A stretch of 64,000 nt of DNA, from contig JACDTU010000007.1 in the NCBI GenBank assembly GCA_022376465.1, positions 1,674,001 to 1,738,000 on the forward strand. The letters run 5' to 3'. This DNA is from Cubamyces lactineus (Eukaryota > Basidiomycota > Agaricomycetes > Polyporales > Polyporaceae). Positions 42,998 through 55,512 of the stretch are shown here, piece by piece. Made by a program: the position numbers and the translations under genes. Below the pieces are notes generated by a model. That model was not told the origin of the DNA. It saw only the letters and a program-made list of their open reading frames with translations, and ran no database searches. Numbering within the stretch: the stretch's first letter is position 1; each line of letters opens with the position of its first letter.

Positions 42998-43002
42998 CTA
43001 GT
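42998..43002. repeat. Target-site duplication, right copy (CTAGT)
   Basis: Matches 34073-34077 exactly and directly abuts the LTR end. Confidence 0.9.
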
Positions 43003-43283
43003 CAGCTAACTGATTACAGGCGCGCTGACTTTCAGGAGGGATGGGATATCACCTAGCAGGTGCATTTCGAAGCCGCCCAACACGGCATGTATCCAAGCTC
43101 CAAGTACATATGGGACAGCGGGGGCGGATGAACATATAGATACCCTCATAGGCTCAGCACGAGTGTGTACTTCTCACCAAGCTTCTTGTTTGCAGTCCTG
43201 TAATCTTCACCAACTTTCCTCCCGAGACATAATTTGTCTGCGCCTCGCACGGTTCGGTGCTACCAGTATAAACCGCGAAGACC

Positions 43284-43851
43284 ATGGCCGGTCTCAACAT
43301 CGGGCTACAGCTCGCGTGGTATGTCGCTCTTAATATATCGCGATCTGCTTGAACCTCTCTAGGCTAAACGGAAGCATAGCCAAACGCGCTCTTTTATCAC
43401 AATACCCGGTGTACGCTTCACATGCATTGACGGCAACTCGAGTACATCTCAGTGGGAAAGCGTGGAATTATCCCTCATGGAGAGACCTGGTAGCCTCCAC
43501 ACCGGCGCCTCGCAATGGTGTAAGTATCCATACTAGTCATGTTTTCACTACTCATGGTGTGCACAGACATTGAAGTCCGACGAGGAGTAAGACCGACCAT
43601 TCTGACCGCCTACTTAGAAGATGAGTCTATCTACATGAGCTGGGAAGATGTACGGTTATGCACTCGTAGTCCGATGCGGTACGCTAACACGATCTCAGGC
43701 AAAACAAACCATTGTGCTCAAGCAAACCTTGCCGAATGCCTCAAGCATGCAATGGATATTCGTCGTTGGAAACAATACGATGTTTCAAACATTCCTCGGG
43801 TTCTGCTCGAGCATTAGAATGTATATACACACCGGCAAGTTGCCTCTGTAG
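43284..43851 (+). CDS. Small hypothetical protein, four exons
   Basis: ATG 43284 (ACC ATG G context) opens MAGLNIGLQLA. An intron (GTATGT..CTCTAG) leads to WLNGSIAKRALLSQYPVYAS. A second intron ending TGCACAG leads to DIEVRRGVRPTILTAYLEDE, and a third (GTACGG..CTCAG) leads to AKQTIVLKQTLPNASSMQWI, ending ...MYIHTGKLPL at 43851. This gives about 142 residues without recognised motifs. A TATAAA motif lies about 20 nt upstream of the ATG. The second donor (GTGTAA) is atypical. The gene begins about 280 bp from the retrotransposon insertion, so its promoter may have been displaced by the element. Confidence 0.5.
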
Positions 43852-44050
43852 TGGCGTGACTTATGCGTAAAGATATTATGCATGATCAATGTATCATACT
43901 ATATCGTTTGAACTTGTCAAGTCGTGTCCAATGGATCTGTTCATTCCGTGGGCTCACATGCACGAACGCGCATGTGTCTCTCGCGTTCGGCGTGCGCCCG
44001 AATACCGCGTCTTCACTACCGTATATAGCATGGCTTGTATCCGCACTGCA

Positions 44051-44872
44051 TCAGTTCTCATGCCGTCTGGCAGTGCACTGTATAATCGCGAACCTCGCTC
44101 TATCTCCAGCGTACATGTCGGGGGCATACCGCATTACTTTCCGCATGAACTCGGGTGCCAATCCGTATATTACGATTGGCGCATTACAATCTGCAAGGTA
44201 CATTGAAGTGGAACGATACCGGCGGGACTACAACTCGTGTTTACTATGGTAGACCTACTCGTCGTCCGGGGAGTGGTAGTCTAAGTATAATTCCAACCAC
44301 CTATGGCACAGTCAACACGCCGCTCGGGGCAACCTGACGGCAGTAAAAAAGCTCACCTGTCTACGAGAGCGTCGATGGTAGATACTTCTGACTGCGTGAC
44401 GCTAATCGCGCGACTGGGGTCATGACATCCACGCTTCACAACCAACAGATTTCCAACCCATTCCTTAGAGAACATGGTTTGAATGGTCGCATTGGGTAGA
44501 GCATCACAGCCGTCCGGTCGTAAGGTTACGATGTCGAAACCGTTACGGAGGTAGCAATCCGTACCCGGTATGCGGTTCATACGGGTAACCCTGTGGTTCG
44601 TGCTTCCCAGCCAATCGCTCATGTCTAGATCGTCAGTACTCAACGGAGCACCGCAGGCAGGATCCCAATCCTCTCGCGCGGCCAGGAATACTAGCCGCGA
44701 ACGCCGAGAATGTGATTCGTATATCACAGCCTTGCGTGCGACAGTGAGTCCCTGATTCGAAATTGCGTGAGTAGTGACATCTCAGTTTCGGGCATATTGC
44801 ACGTACGCATTTCACGAACCACCTGATACGTTCGTTATATTCTGATATGCAGGGGTTGTTGCGAGATGCCAT
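44051..44872 (-). CDS. Hypothetical protein, several exons
   Basis: ATG 44872 opens MASRNNPCISEYNE. An intron ending TCGAATCAG leads to the main exon GLTVARKAVIYESHSRRSRL through DWDPACGAPLSTDDLDMSDW and NRIPGTDCYLRNGFDIVTLR to ...VSTIDALVDR, followed by a GTGAGC donor (about 44355). The last exon appears to be NAPIVIYGLAPEFMRKVMRY...QCTARRHEN with TGA at 44053-44051; the join between these is not resolved. No catalytic or localisation motif is recognised. Confidence 0.5.
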
Positions 44873-45061
44873 AAGGATCTTGTATTGGAACTGAGAGCGT
44901 TAGGGAGAATGGATGACGATGTGGCGAAAAACTCACAGTAAAGTTAGACGTCGAATAGCGTTGAAGGAGTCGGACATACCTCCACACCCATACCTCTTAT
45001 ACGAGCTAGTAAAGCAAGCGTCGGGGTGTATCGAATCATCTACTACCTCTGAATAGTCAAT

Positions 45062-45914
45062 ATGAGTTCAAAGCGCATCCATGGTGGACGATGCGTTGAC
45101 TTAGGGCAGTCAATTGACCTCCATCGCGGTCGCGTAAGCCTGTATTGCAAATTTGTTAGGTCCGATCCCACTATACAAATACGCCGCACCTACCGTCATC
45201 CCGATCGGACAAATAGCATTGGAAATGCACCATGGGCATGTATTAGTGACATTCACAGACCATGGAGACGACGGGAAAGACTTATCATCTTCCTGTCACC
45301 ATGTCGTAAACATGGTAACGCTTGTCTGCTTCAGCAAGTACATCCTGTGCGTTCAACCGTCCTCACCTCCTACCAACACTCATCCCGATATGAACTTGCT
45401 ATGGCGCACCCATTTTGACTGTGATCATGCAGAGTTCAGCGCGACCACAGGCGGCGGGAGTAGCGTTGGGAGAGCTAGCGAGACTTGGCAGGACGCAAAA
45501 GTCTCTGTCTGCGACATTACGGAGAGCCATAGTAAGTCTCTGCAACGAACGAGAGGCTTTAGCTACATATCACACAGGATGGCTTGTGGTTACCATCCCT
45601 ACGGAACCTACGCCTGTAGTATGGCGTGCTATCAAGGATGATTGGCTAGTAGGGTGCGACGAGGTGAGTCCTTCCGGTACGTAGCAGAGTCACCGATGTC
45701 TAATAACTCGTCGCGACATCAGAATACTCTGACTATGTCGATGCGCACCATCAATACAGACCTCCAAACCGCGACAGTTCAGAAGATCCGATTCGGCTCC
45801 CGGAAGGAGTACTGGGGATTTGTTGCAAACGTGTCTTATGCACGTCTGCGGGCGTACGATGGGTGGCCCAACATAGAGCAGTTCAGTATTGATGGTACGG
45901 GTCAGCGCGCGTGA
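45062..45914 (+). CDS. Hypothetical protein, several exons
   Basis: Coding-like blocks in order are GPIPLYKYAAPTVIPIGQIA (about 45157), ARPQAAGVALGELARLGRTQ through TPVVWRAIKDDWLVGCDE (about 45428-45661), and, after an intron with donor GTGAGT and branch CTAAT, NTLTMSMRTINTDLQTATVQ...NIEQFSIDGTGQRA, stopping at 45914. The first exon (ATG 45062, MSSKRIHGGRCVDLGQSIDL) is connected only by weak splice signals. I do not recognise the family. Confidence 0.45.
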
Positions 45915-46383
45915 AACCGAAACATTTGACGTACTGTGGTTTCATGTATTCCGCGAATTATGTTCGACTACGTTCGCGATAACCCAGACGAGCTGAACAG
46001 TGTCGACCACAGCCAATGCATAGATGGCGCGTGATGTGTCTGTCATGCACGATTTTCCATGTGCAATGTAACATTCCCGCGTAAGCCTGTAAGCTGTCAC
46101 AGAGAGGTTTACTCGGTGGTCCCGGTAAGATATCCGCAAGGCGAAGAAGCTGACAGTGCCAATAGGAACACTGAGAATAACTCATACAGTTCGTCTTGAG
46201 CGTTACGAGGCGGTATGACATTTTCCTGCAAGCAAACTTGCAAACGTGACGTCAGGAGAACAGTCCCTCTAGAGGGGGGGCACATTGGTCATGGAAGACG
46301 GGCCTGCTCGTTGTGATACTACATGAATACAGTCGCAGTTCTAACCGACCATTGTACGCGGAGTTGATCTGGCAGGGTGAGTA
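45915..46383. other. Interval between two convergent 3' ends
   Basis: Presumed 3' UTRs of the plus-strand gene ending at 45914 and the kinase gene ending at 46384. No supported gene. Confidence 0.3.
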
Positions 46384-47840
46384 TTATAGACGTAGCCCGG
46401 GTACACGAAGGACATCAAAGTACTCATGTTTCACCGCATCCTTCATCGCTATCCTCAAGCTGGGATCCAGCCGTGTAAGCCTTCTGATTAGATCGTGTAA
46501 AGGTGCGTTGTGTATACGCGTCTATACAGACATTAGCATATTTGGCACGATGCAGATGGTTGAATACTCACGGACGCTGGCCGTAAACAACCTAGCCGTA
46601 GATATGCGCGTGCATGGTGGTATTCGACCGGAACACACTTGCGATACGAGGGAAAGCTGACCATTGGAACACCGTCGACGAACAGGAAACTATCCGGAAT
46701 CTGCTCGTTGATGCGCTGAGCGAACCCCTGTGGAAATGGTCCGAGGACCGCGTCGAGAACCGCGAGATGTTCGCGGATGCTCGCGACTTCGGGGCTGACA
46801 AGGGGTTCCTCCAAATATAATTCGGCAAGTATACATCCGACGCCGTATGCGTCTACCCCGTAAGACCAGGGGAATCCTGTGTTGTCATTGTCGGCATGAA
46901 ACAGGAGACGGGATTGCGAATTGGCATACCTGTCAACACCTCGGGAGCGCGATATGGTCGCGCCCCGACACATCCATGCCGATTAGGTGAGTCAGACAGA
47001 TTAACCGCGTTACCGAGGTCGATAACACAGATTTTCGTAGACATCAGGATCTCCTGCCAAGCCGTATCAGCACTGCGGATAGATCCAGCACAATATATGT
47101 ATTCGTGCTTACCTTGGAGTGAAACCCGCAGGAACCGTCTAACCAATGTACAGCGACGGTATCTCCATGGCGTATCGCGACGTTGTCGGGTTTCAAATCA
47201 GTGTGTACGAGGCGCAGGGAATGCAGATCTTGTGCGCCGTACGTTAGACGTATTCCAGTACAAACGTAACAGACTCACATTCAATCGCACATACGATCTG
47301 GTAAGCTATCTCCAATATGTGTCGAGGCGGTAAGGGGGTCAAGCCGCGAGAGCTATCTAGGAGGTTGCTCAATGTGCTGTGACACAAATCGAACACGATA
47401 CAACGAAACCCGTTATGAGTTCCGGTGCCGTGCACGAATGCAAAAAGACTTGATGGACACTGTGAATTACAGGATGATGTGTGAGGCTATATAACGCACT
47501 TTATACGAGGATCACATCCCGATGCGATTGCTTGATACGTCCGCTGCTCTGCCTGTGGGTCTGCATGAAGCCTGTCGTCACGGTGGAATAACTTGACTGC
47601 AACGGGATTGCTTGTATAGGTGTCCAAGGCTTTCACGACCGTGCCATGATTGCCGTAACCGATAGGGGTTTCAACCGAGTCTGTGAAGATATACAGGTGA
47701 CCGGTGGGTACCAGGACAGGTAGAGTACGCACATCTTCCCATGAGCATGTCAAACGGGTGAAAGGTATATACGCTACAAGTAGTCCGAGCGTCAGTAGCA
47801 TGTACGTTGGGAAAATGAGTATTGCCAACCTAGTCGACAT
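46384..47840 (-). CDS. LAMMER/CLK-type (CMGC) protein kinase
   Basis: All core kinase elements can be joined through short introns. The glycine loop is IGYGNHGTVVKA and the ATP lysine is in NPVAVKLF. Then come HILEIAYQIVCAIEYLHSLRL, the catalytic loop VHTDLKPDN (HTD, as in LAMMER and SRPK kinases), VIDLGNAV replacing DFG, the activation-segment end ARPYRAPEVLTG, and WSYGVDAYGVGCILAELYLEE. A degenerate LAMMER motif EHLAVLDAVLGPFP and the C-lobe end LIRRLTRLDPSLRIAMKDAV...HEYF follow, with TAA at 46386-46384. The N-terminus is uncertain: ATG 47840 precedes a hydrophobic stretch (LAILIFPTYMLLTLGLLVAY) that may be a membrane segment or an intron. CLK/Kns1-type kinases phosphorylate SR proteins; this divergent copy may have another role. 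Confidence 0.75.
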
Positions 47841-48753
47841 AGTAGACACGCTAGACACATTGTACGTCCGAATCGTGTTGCCACCCACGATGGATGTACA
47901 ATTCAAGCATCCTTCAGACCTGACCCTTTGCGTAGGGTAACGAGTCGCTGTACAGCAGAGGTCAGCGGTATGGTCAAGCGCGTTGCATGGTTAACATACG
48001 ACGCTGCTTCGTGCCAACATCTGACCGGGCCGAAACTTGAATACACTGGGGTGGGGGTGCCATATGCGCGATGGGAATCTAAGTGCGAGCATTCCGGAAT
48101 GGTGGTCGGGGTTTTGTATGGCTATGGAACCATGATATTCACGATGTTGCACGCGGATTGTGTAACAGACGCCGTTACGGAAGAGAAACGTACAGTTGTG
48201 ACTTCTCGTATGATACCAATTTGTAGTTGAAGAGAGGACGTCGAGGACTTAAGGAGACGTTGAAGATGGAGGAAAGGAAAGAAGGACATAGACTGCGGGG
48301 ACGTGAGCGCTACGTAGCCAACATTCAACATCACGTGCATATGGGGCCTTTCGGTCAGAGCGTCTGCCTGAACGGGTTGGAATACTCCTCCACATCCTGT
48401 CCTCGCGCACCGTCCTCGTTAATCAAACGTCCTTAGAACTGGGCTGTATATCTCTTGACAAAAATGTCTATCATATTCGCACGACTTTTGTTCCCCGTTA
48501 TGAATCCACATATTACTACACGCCCAAGAACTCTAGGTGAAGTCCATATTGGCATACAACATGGGACTCGTCGAATATCGAATTGTGTATGACGGCATAG
48601 TGAGTGTGCAAATAGTAAGTTGTCTGCCATACTACCAATTGGCGGATGACAACAGTCTCCTCCATCCACGCTCCCCCAGCCCCGTTCTTGAGGGACCGGT
48701 AACGGCAAAGGCCATCGTACGGTCGCACCAACACGTGTGAATAGAACAAGGGA
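47841..48753. other. Interval between kinase and Helitron gene
   Basis: A plus-strand frame from ATG 47970 (MVKRVAWLTYDAASCQHLTG) is open for 86 codons but has no other support. The 3' end of the Helitron should lie in or left of this interval. I found no CTRR end with an adjacent hairpin here on the minus strand. Confidence 0.3.
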
Positions 48754-51700
48754 TTATGCCCTATGTCTTTGATGGTTGTAGCGTAAGCACGTCATCTTGT
48801 CTATATAATCAATGCGCTTGAATTCGTCTCGCATCTCTTGTGATAAACGACTACATATCTTACTTGTAGAGAAAGGCCGCAAGATCAGCAGGCCACGCAA
48901 TGAACGTACCCTCGAAAGCATAACATACACGCCTTGAAGAGATTGTGCGCTGTCTATGTCAACGATTGCGCGTGTAAGAGACTTTCCTTGACTTTTGTAA
49001 TCCGTATATGCGTACGCCGGGATCAATGGTAACTGATACCGGATGATGTTCTTACGCATCTTCTTACCTCCTATTTCTAGATCACATTTAAAACTTGTTG
49101 AAGTAGGGAATATAGGCACTACATCCTCATCAAGATCTGGGGACAACCTCCCGACTCCTGGTACGTGGATATAAGCGACGGTTGCATACGCACGACCATC
49201 ATCCATCTCGTATATCACGTTTCTGACTGTGCCTTCAGCTCCATTAACGAGACGTTTTCCGAATGCGATGTTTTCTCTTATCATAACCTTCATTCCTTTA
49301 AAGATTGGCAGACGACCGATGGAATCGTCAGTGACGCTTGACGGTAACCGCCATAAACCACGACGCAGCTCGCCTTCCACCAACTTCCTCTTAATCCGAT
49401 CATGTGAGTGGAGCTGTAACACAGGCTCGTTGGCCGCGTTCGCTTTGTGACTTATAATACGAGCATTCAGTGCGTCTCTGACCGCTTTCGTTCCAACGAT
49501 TATCGGCGCATTGTCGAACTCTTCTAGGACGCGCGGGTCGTCTAGCACGGCCTGTTGCATCACCCGTCTGGACAGGATGTCTATGTCGCTCTTACTACCC
49601 GTAGACGCTTCGGGACGAGTACGGACCTCGCCAACTCTAATCCGCCCAAGTAAGTCTGCGTATTCAGGGTCAGAGGATTGTCTTTGGTTCCGGACAAGTT
49701 TGACCATCGTTTGCACCTGGCGCCACAAGTAAACCCCTTCCATCTTCTCAATACCGGCAGTATTTCTGACGATTTCGATCCCAGGGCAGTTAATCGTCTT
49801 GTAGCTGTATAATGGAGACGCCTGGACGGGCTTCAATTGTCCAAAATCACCTGTGAAAATGACATTTACACCGCCAAAGGGTAAGATCGCTATACTTGTG
49901 TCGTCAGATTTGGCTTGTTGTAAACGCTTAGAGATTATGGTCAGGAATTTGGCACCGAGCATGGATATCTCATCGATAATGAGGTACTTGACCGGTGTCC
50001 ATAGCTTGCGCAATGACTGTAATGCGCTATTACCCTTCCTCGGAAACATGAGCAACGAGTGTACGGTGTACCCATCAATATTTAACGCTGCAGCTCCTGT
50101 TGGTGCACCTACCAATATCTCACGCGAGCGATTGAGCTGAGCGAACAAGTCCAAGATGGCACGCACGACATGTGTCTTTCCAGTTCCACCGACACCTGCG
50201 ATATACATCAATAATTGATCCTTTCCGCGATGTACATGCTCTGCGATTATGCGGAATGCACGCTCTTGTTCAGGGTTGTCTTGTAAGTTCTTTTCCTTAA
50301 CAATGTCCTCGATGAGTCGTTCTATATCAACCTCATCTGACAATTTTCTAGGACCCGGTTTACCTCTCACCATCCCTTCCTCTAAGGTCATGGCCGCAAC
50401 GTTTTCCACGACTTCAGTTCGACGCCGTCTTTTGGTGGGTCTATCCTTGGTATCCTCATCGCTGAACTCAGGGCGTCTCTGTCTTTTCAACAAGTTCATC
50501 ACAGCCTTCTGCTTTTGTATGGAATGCTCGTCATCATCCTCTCGTACTCGCGACTCATCGCGAGTTGTACCAACGGTCTTGTTATGTGATGTACTCGAGA
50601 TGGGAGCGGTGAATCCACCGTAACAGCAGTCAAGGAGTTCGCGTGTTTTAGCCCCGACTCTGTCGTCTAACGCACTCTGAGACATAGCTAACTCGTGTAC
50701 ATTTTCATAGGCATCAACGTATCCTGGTTTATCGAACAACTGAAACTCCTGACCCTCTATGTCGTCGTCCATCCCCGAGTGGCGTGCGCGGATATCCACA
50801 GGTAGTCCGTCACGCAGAACTGCCAGTGCTTCAGCGCGTCGCATGTCATGGAATGAGTCCCGTGCATCACGACACTCGGATAGCACATTCATATTGGCTA
50901 TGAGCTCCAATTTCCTCGGAGTCAACGTCGGACGATGCCGTTCGAACGCGGTTATCCAATCCTCTGAGCGGGATCGTAAGTCAGACAGTTGCCTCCACGG
51001 AACAAATAAGATTAACATCATACGTGCCCAGGCTTGTCGCTCATTATCCTCGCGATCTGACCGGGGCGTACGGTCGCCCAATATAACAGGAATTGTCCAG
51101 CATGTTCTCTTCCGTAACATGTGCGTGTCATGCTGCCTATGTAGACGAGACGAGAAGAAACCACGAGGTTCGGCTGTACGTCCGTGGCGTCGAGCGTTTC
51201 TGGCATACTCGGAAGTATCCTCTCGCATAGTCTCAGTGTTGTCCTGTGGGGGTCTGCGTATCTTTTCTACGATCCCAACAAACTCATAGAGAGAAAGTTC
51301 TTCGAATGCTGCATCTGTGCTTCGGTGCATGTAGTCTTCTTGTTGACTCATGGATGATATCGAGCCAGGTTCTAGCGTCAACATGGACGTGTCCTCAGCG
51401 TCAGTGGTATCCTCTATATCACGTACTTCCTGCGTGATCTCTCTATGACCATCCATATCATGATCATCACTCCCAGCGTTCGTAATTTCATCCAATGTGA
51501 TATCGACTTCAACTAACTTTTTGAATAGGCGATCAAAGGAGCCCCAGTGAAGCACACGAAAGGTGTGACTGCTGTATACATCGCCACCTCCCACGAGATA
51601 GCTCATCACCTGCTGTTGTGACAGCTCCTGTCGCGAAATCATACGATTCACGGTGAGTGTCAATGCCCCCTTGGACGATCCCGCCCCAATTGCCTCCTCG

Positions 51701-54700
51701 AGACGAGGGTACTTTTCATTTGTCCTTTGGATGGCATAAGACAACGCACCCAATCCGACATGGATGGGTAACGACGGTTTGGTGATATAGTCTGTAATGT
51801 AGTATATCAAGGCCTTGGCGGCTTCCCCCGAACCAATGAACTTGATGTCCATGTTACATCGCATCAGATAGACTACTAAATCATTATAGCTCGCGATGCG
51901 CGGATGCAATCGACGTAATACAACGGCCCCAGATTCCTCATCTAGGTGTGTCTGCGCGCACGTTGAACCGTCTATACGCATTCGACACAACGCATCGCGA
52001 TGGGTTGCACCTGTAGGTATAGTACCATCGGGAACATACTTGAAACATGTCGCGTTATGCTCATGCCAATTAAATACTTGTACAAGTTCCGTAACAGACG
52101 CATCATATGCCATCTGGAACTCTTCTACCCTAGAGAACGAAGACATCGCAAGTGGTTCAATAGCACCCGGGTGCGAGCTAGTTCGCGCACGTAACGGTTT
52201 TGGTAAAGGCTCCTCCCCCGGTTCCTCAACCACGCTTACGGTACCAGGTAGCTCGCATTTTATCAGCGACTCTATCCATTCAAACATACGAGACCGGTAC
52301 GTTTCTGAGTTTGCTAGTTTATCGCGTAGAACCTGAGGCGACGAATGTCCTTCTAGCCATATCAACATATGACAATGAAGAGTACCCCTACCTTGCGCTT
52401 CCACAGTTCCGAAGTATGCATTACATTTACCAAATAAGCCTCGACCTGATTTCCCGAACCTCAGGATGACACTGATGAAGCTACTAATCATCTTATCGAA
52501 AAACTGCGCGCATGCAGTGGGATTTCGGGCCGCGAAACAAGTCCGTTTCCATCGGGACAACTCTACACCTTTCATCCGCTCCGCAGGATCAATCGCATGC
52601 CCGGCATACCACTCAACAAGAGGATGGTCCCTGTCAGACGGGTTCAGTGTAATGAAGAAGGTAGGTGTTCCCAGATAGTTGATAAGGCCCCGTATCTGAT
52701 TACGAAGTCTGATCTTGTATCCGTTCGATCCTGGTAAACTAGGTGATACTGCGTTCACCCTCGCCAAGACGCGCATCAGCGTGCTCTCATCGTCCGTTTG
52801 GGGTTTGTACCTTGGATTTCGCCTAAACTTGTCTATGAGGGTATTCAATTGGTTCACATTGACGCGCATCAACTGCCTTATAACGTCGTCCCGTTGCGAC
52901 GCAGGCACTCTAAATGTGACTGAATCAAGCACAGTTCTTTTCTGGCGAATGTTATAGAAAACAAATGCGAAGTCTGGATCTTCTCGGAACGGCGAGCCAT
53001 CAACAGTCAACAGGTATTTCAGTTGTTGTTCTAAACTCAGCCGACGTCCACGTCTCTTATCGTGAAACCCGCCTATGTTCCACGGGTCTAAATGCGGAAA
53101 CAGCAGCGTCAACAAATCTTCATTCTCGAAGTCTGGGATGAAGCGAGATCCTGCCTGAGATTGTACAAACCGACGGCCATCGAGACAATGGGAAAGCGCT
53201 ACCATCCTCATATCTCGTTCACTAACAGGAGAATCATCGTTGTCCGTATAACCAACCGTATCCATCAAGAAGTCGTCCCCCGACTCTCGGGGCCCGTCAT
53301 CTTGGTTAGGAACGTAATCAGCTGTCGCCGCAGACACAGCACTATTAGATGGTATGTGTCCAATCTCTATAGAACAGGGGACACCGATGTCGATGTGAGC
53401 CGTACCGTCCCCAAAGAGCCCATCCATATTGGATTGGCTATAACCTTTGAACGTGTCTGTCAGTGAGTACAACGGATTGTTTTCTACCAAGAAGTCTATC
53501 ATTGTCCTCACTCGGCTTTTTCTGACAACGATCGGTTTCAGCTTCTTGATGTTCTCCATCGTGGGTTTATTCTCACCCACAAATACAGCACAGAGCGTGT
53601 CCCGGATGGCATCCCTCCCTGGAGGCAGCACCTCCGTCAAGCGAGCGGCGTCCTGCGGGTGTATTGCGACGTTTCCCTTGACACACTTCTGCGATCCTGC
53701 GTGTGCAGTATTGTGCATGACATGACCTTTGAGCTCGCTGAACCTGACTGATATGGTGCTCGCCCTCGCACGAGCAACTAGCAGACGTTCAGCATGAGTA
53801 GACTCCCGGAACGCTTGGCGTACTTCCAGTGGGAGCCGATCATGACCATAATACAACCAATTAGCCAACGCGAACAGGGGCATTCGGCCCGATCGCAAAT
53901 CCCTACGGCATTCCCGACAGACCTGTATTTCTCCCTGAACGTTTGTGTTCTTCAGCCCCTTCGGATTCAGAATGGCGCCGTCGTACGCCTCTAAGTTGTA
54001 TGAGGTCGGTCGCACATGTGGAGGCAACGCATCGTTTCTCAAAAGCGTGAAGTCGATGCGGCTCGGCTTCTCCACAGTAACGTATTCAGCGGGCATCGAT
54101 CTTGCGCAGACGGCACACACTAAATGCTGTAATGTCACCGTAGATGTGGATGCCTGCCACTCCTCGATGATTGTCCGTCGGAGCACATGATCTGCTATCT
54201 GAAGGTGACCATCCTCTATATTCTCCGGCCCGATCTCACTCGGACTGTGTAACTCGGCAGACACTGGAACAGTGGGTGAAGGCGATATACCCGCATTTCT
54301 TGAGGGCATCAGAGTCTCTCGTGCTCGCAAGGGCCGTGGTTTACTCAACATCTGAAAGACATATGTGAAACACAAACAGTTCGTCACACACACATGACCA
54401 GAAAGCATCTCAAGCATTTCGCGCACAGTACGTCTCTGTGGTATGTACAACCCATGCACACGTGCGATCGCCCGTAGCTGTCCTCCGTTCCAGAGTCTGT
54501 AGATATTCAAGACATCGTTTAAAGACAATTGTAGCATGAGATCACCGGCACGAGCCCCGCCGCTATCAATGTACGTCGCGCCCGAAGACACTGACTTGAA
54601 CTGGAACATGGTATTCAATTGGAGGGGGAGCACAAGCCGCGGATGCGACACGATTCGCCCCCCGACGGCCGATAGAAGTAGGCCCATTACTGTCGGATAG

Positions 54701-55512
54701 ATGAGTTCACACAGAACGTAGCGCAGTTTAACAACATAATCAACAGCATAATTCATTATCGTCATTGTAGAACGCGGAGAAATACGAGGTAGAGAAGGCA
54801 TTGATTAGTACAGATACAAAGGGTGAGAGTGATAACCACTCACCGCCGGGACTTCCATCAGCCACCGATGTTGCAAGGGAAGGCGGAGACGGGGCCTGCG
54901 ATGTATCTTGAACGACCAAGAGTCAAGGCAAACTCAGTACACATCGCGTGACAACGGTACAACTACTACGTACCGTCCAGAGCCCCTTCAGCTCCCATCG
55001 TTTCAGGAAGCTGCAGCGGAACTAAGGAAGACCATGAGAGTACGAGCACACAGTCGTCAGTACTATACGATGAAAAAACCCGATATACACTAACCGTCAG
55101 GGACTCTGTCAGTAGCCGATGTCTCATGCAATGACTGGTTGGCATTCCGAAGGACCCCTGGGATAGAGGTCAAATAACATTGTGATGGTAGCACATGCGG
55201 ACGGGCCTTCAGAAGGGTCACAACTGAAGCGGTCACCACTGTGCGCAAGAGATGCTGTATATCGACTGAGAGATATGACTAATACGACTTGCTAACGACA
55301 TACATACCGCTGGCATCTGCGCTCTCGGAGCGCATAAGCGACGAGGACGACTCTAAAACCGGTCCTGTACCCCAAACTACATTAAACTCTGTGATCAGCT
55401 TATGATCAGAAACGTATTTATTCCAACACATACCGGCTGGCCTCAGGCGAGGGACGACATAGGGAGCGGTCGAATGACGAGCAATACGAGCCGGAAGATG
55501 GAACGAAGGCAT
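48754..55512 (-). CDS. Helitron replicase-helicase (HUH Rep plus PIF1-like helicase), apparently intact
   Basis: The main exon encodes about 1,980 residues. It contains a Cys-rich N-terminal region (LVCAVCARSM, VCRECRRDL), a Rep domain with FFITLNPSD, HUH as HCHMLIWLEG (His809, His811 numbering from ATG 54801), and the twin-Tyr motif ALIYYITDYITK (Tyr1001, Tyr1005). A PIF1-type helicase follows with GVGGTGKT (Lys1542), LIIDEISML, FTGDFGQLKP and YVMLSRVRSLRG. The ATG at 54801 is probably intronic. Four upstream exons join through phase-1 introns: MPSFHLPARIARHSTAPYVV (ATG 55512), VVTLLKARPHVLPSQCYLTS, VPLQLPETMGAEGALD, and DTSQAPSPPSLATSVADGSP, which joins to VMGLLLSAVGGRIVSH. All catalytic residues appear present. 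It drives rolling-circle-like transposition. Confidence 0.9.

Noticed and set aside
48000..48753. Helitron 3' terminus just downstream of the helicase stop
   Set aside because: No A followed by YYAG (the plus-strand form of a CTRR end before T) with a nearby GC-rich hairpin was found in this interval.
54690..54801. ATG 54801 as the true Helitron protein start
   Set aside because: Upstream exons join in consistent phase directly into the codon GTA of VMGLLLSAV, so this ATG most likely lies in an intron. It remains possible for an alternative transcript.
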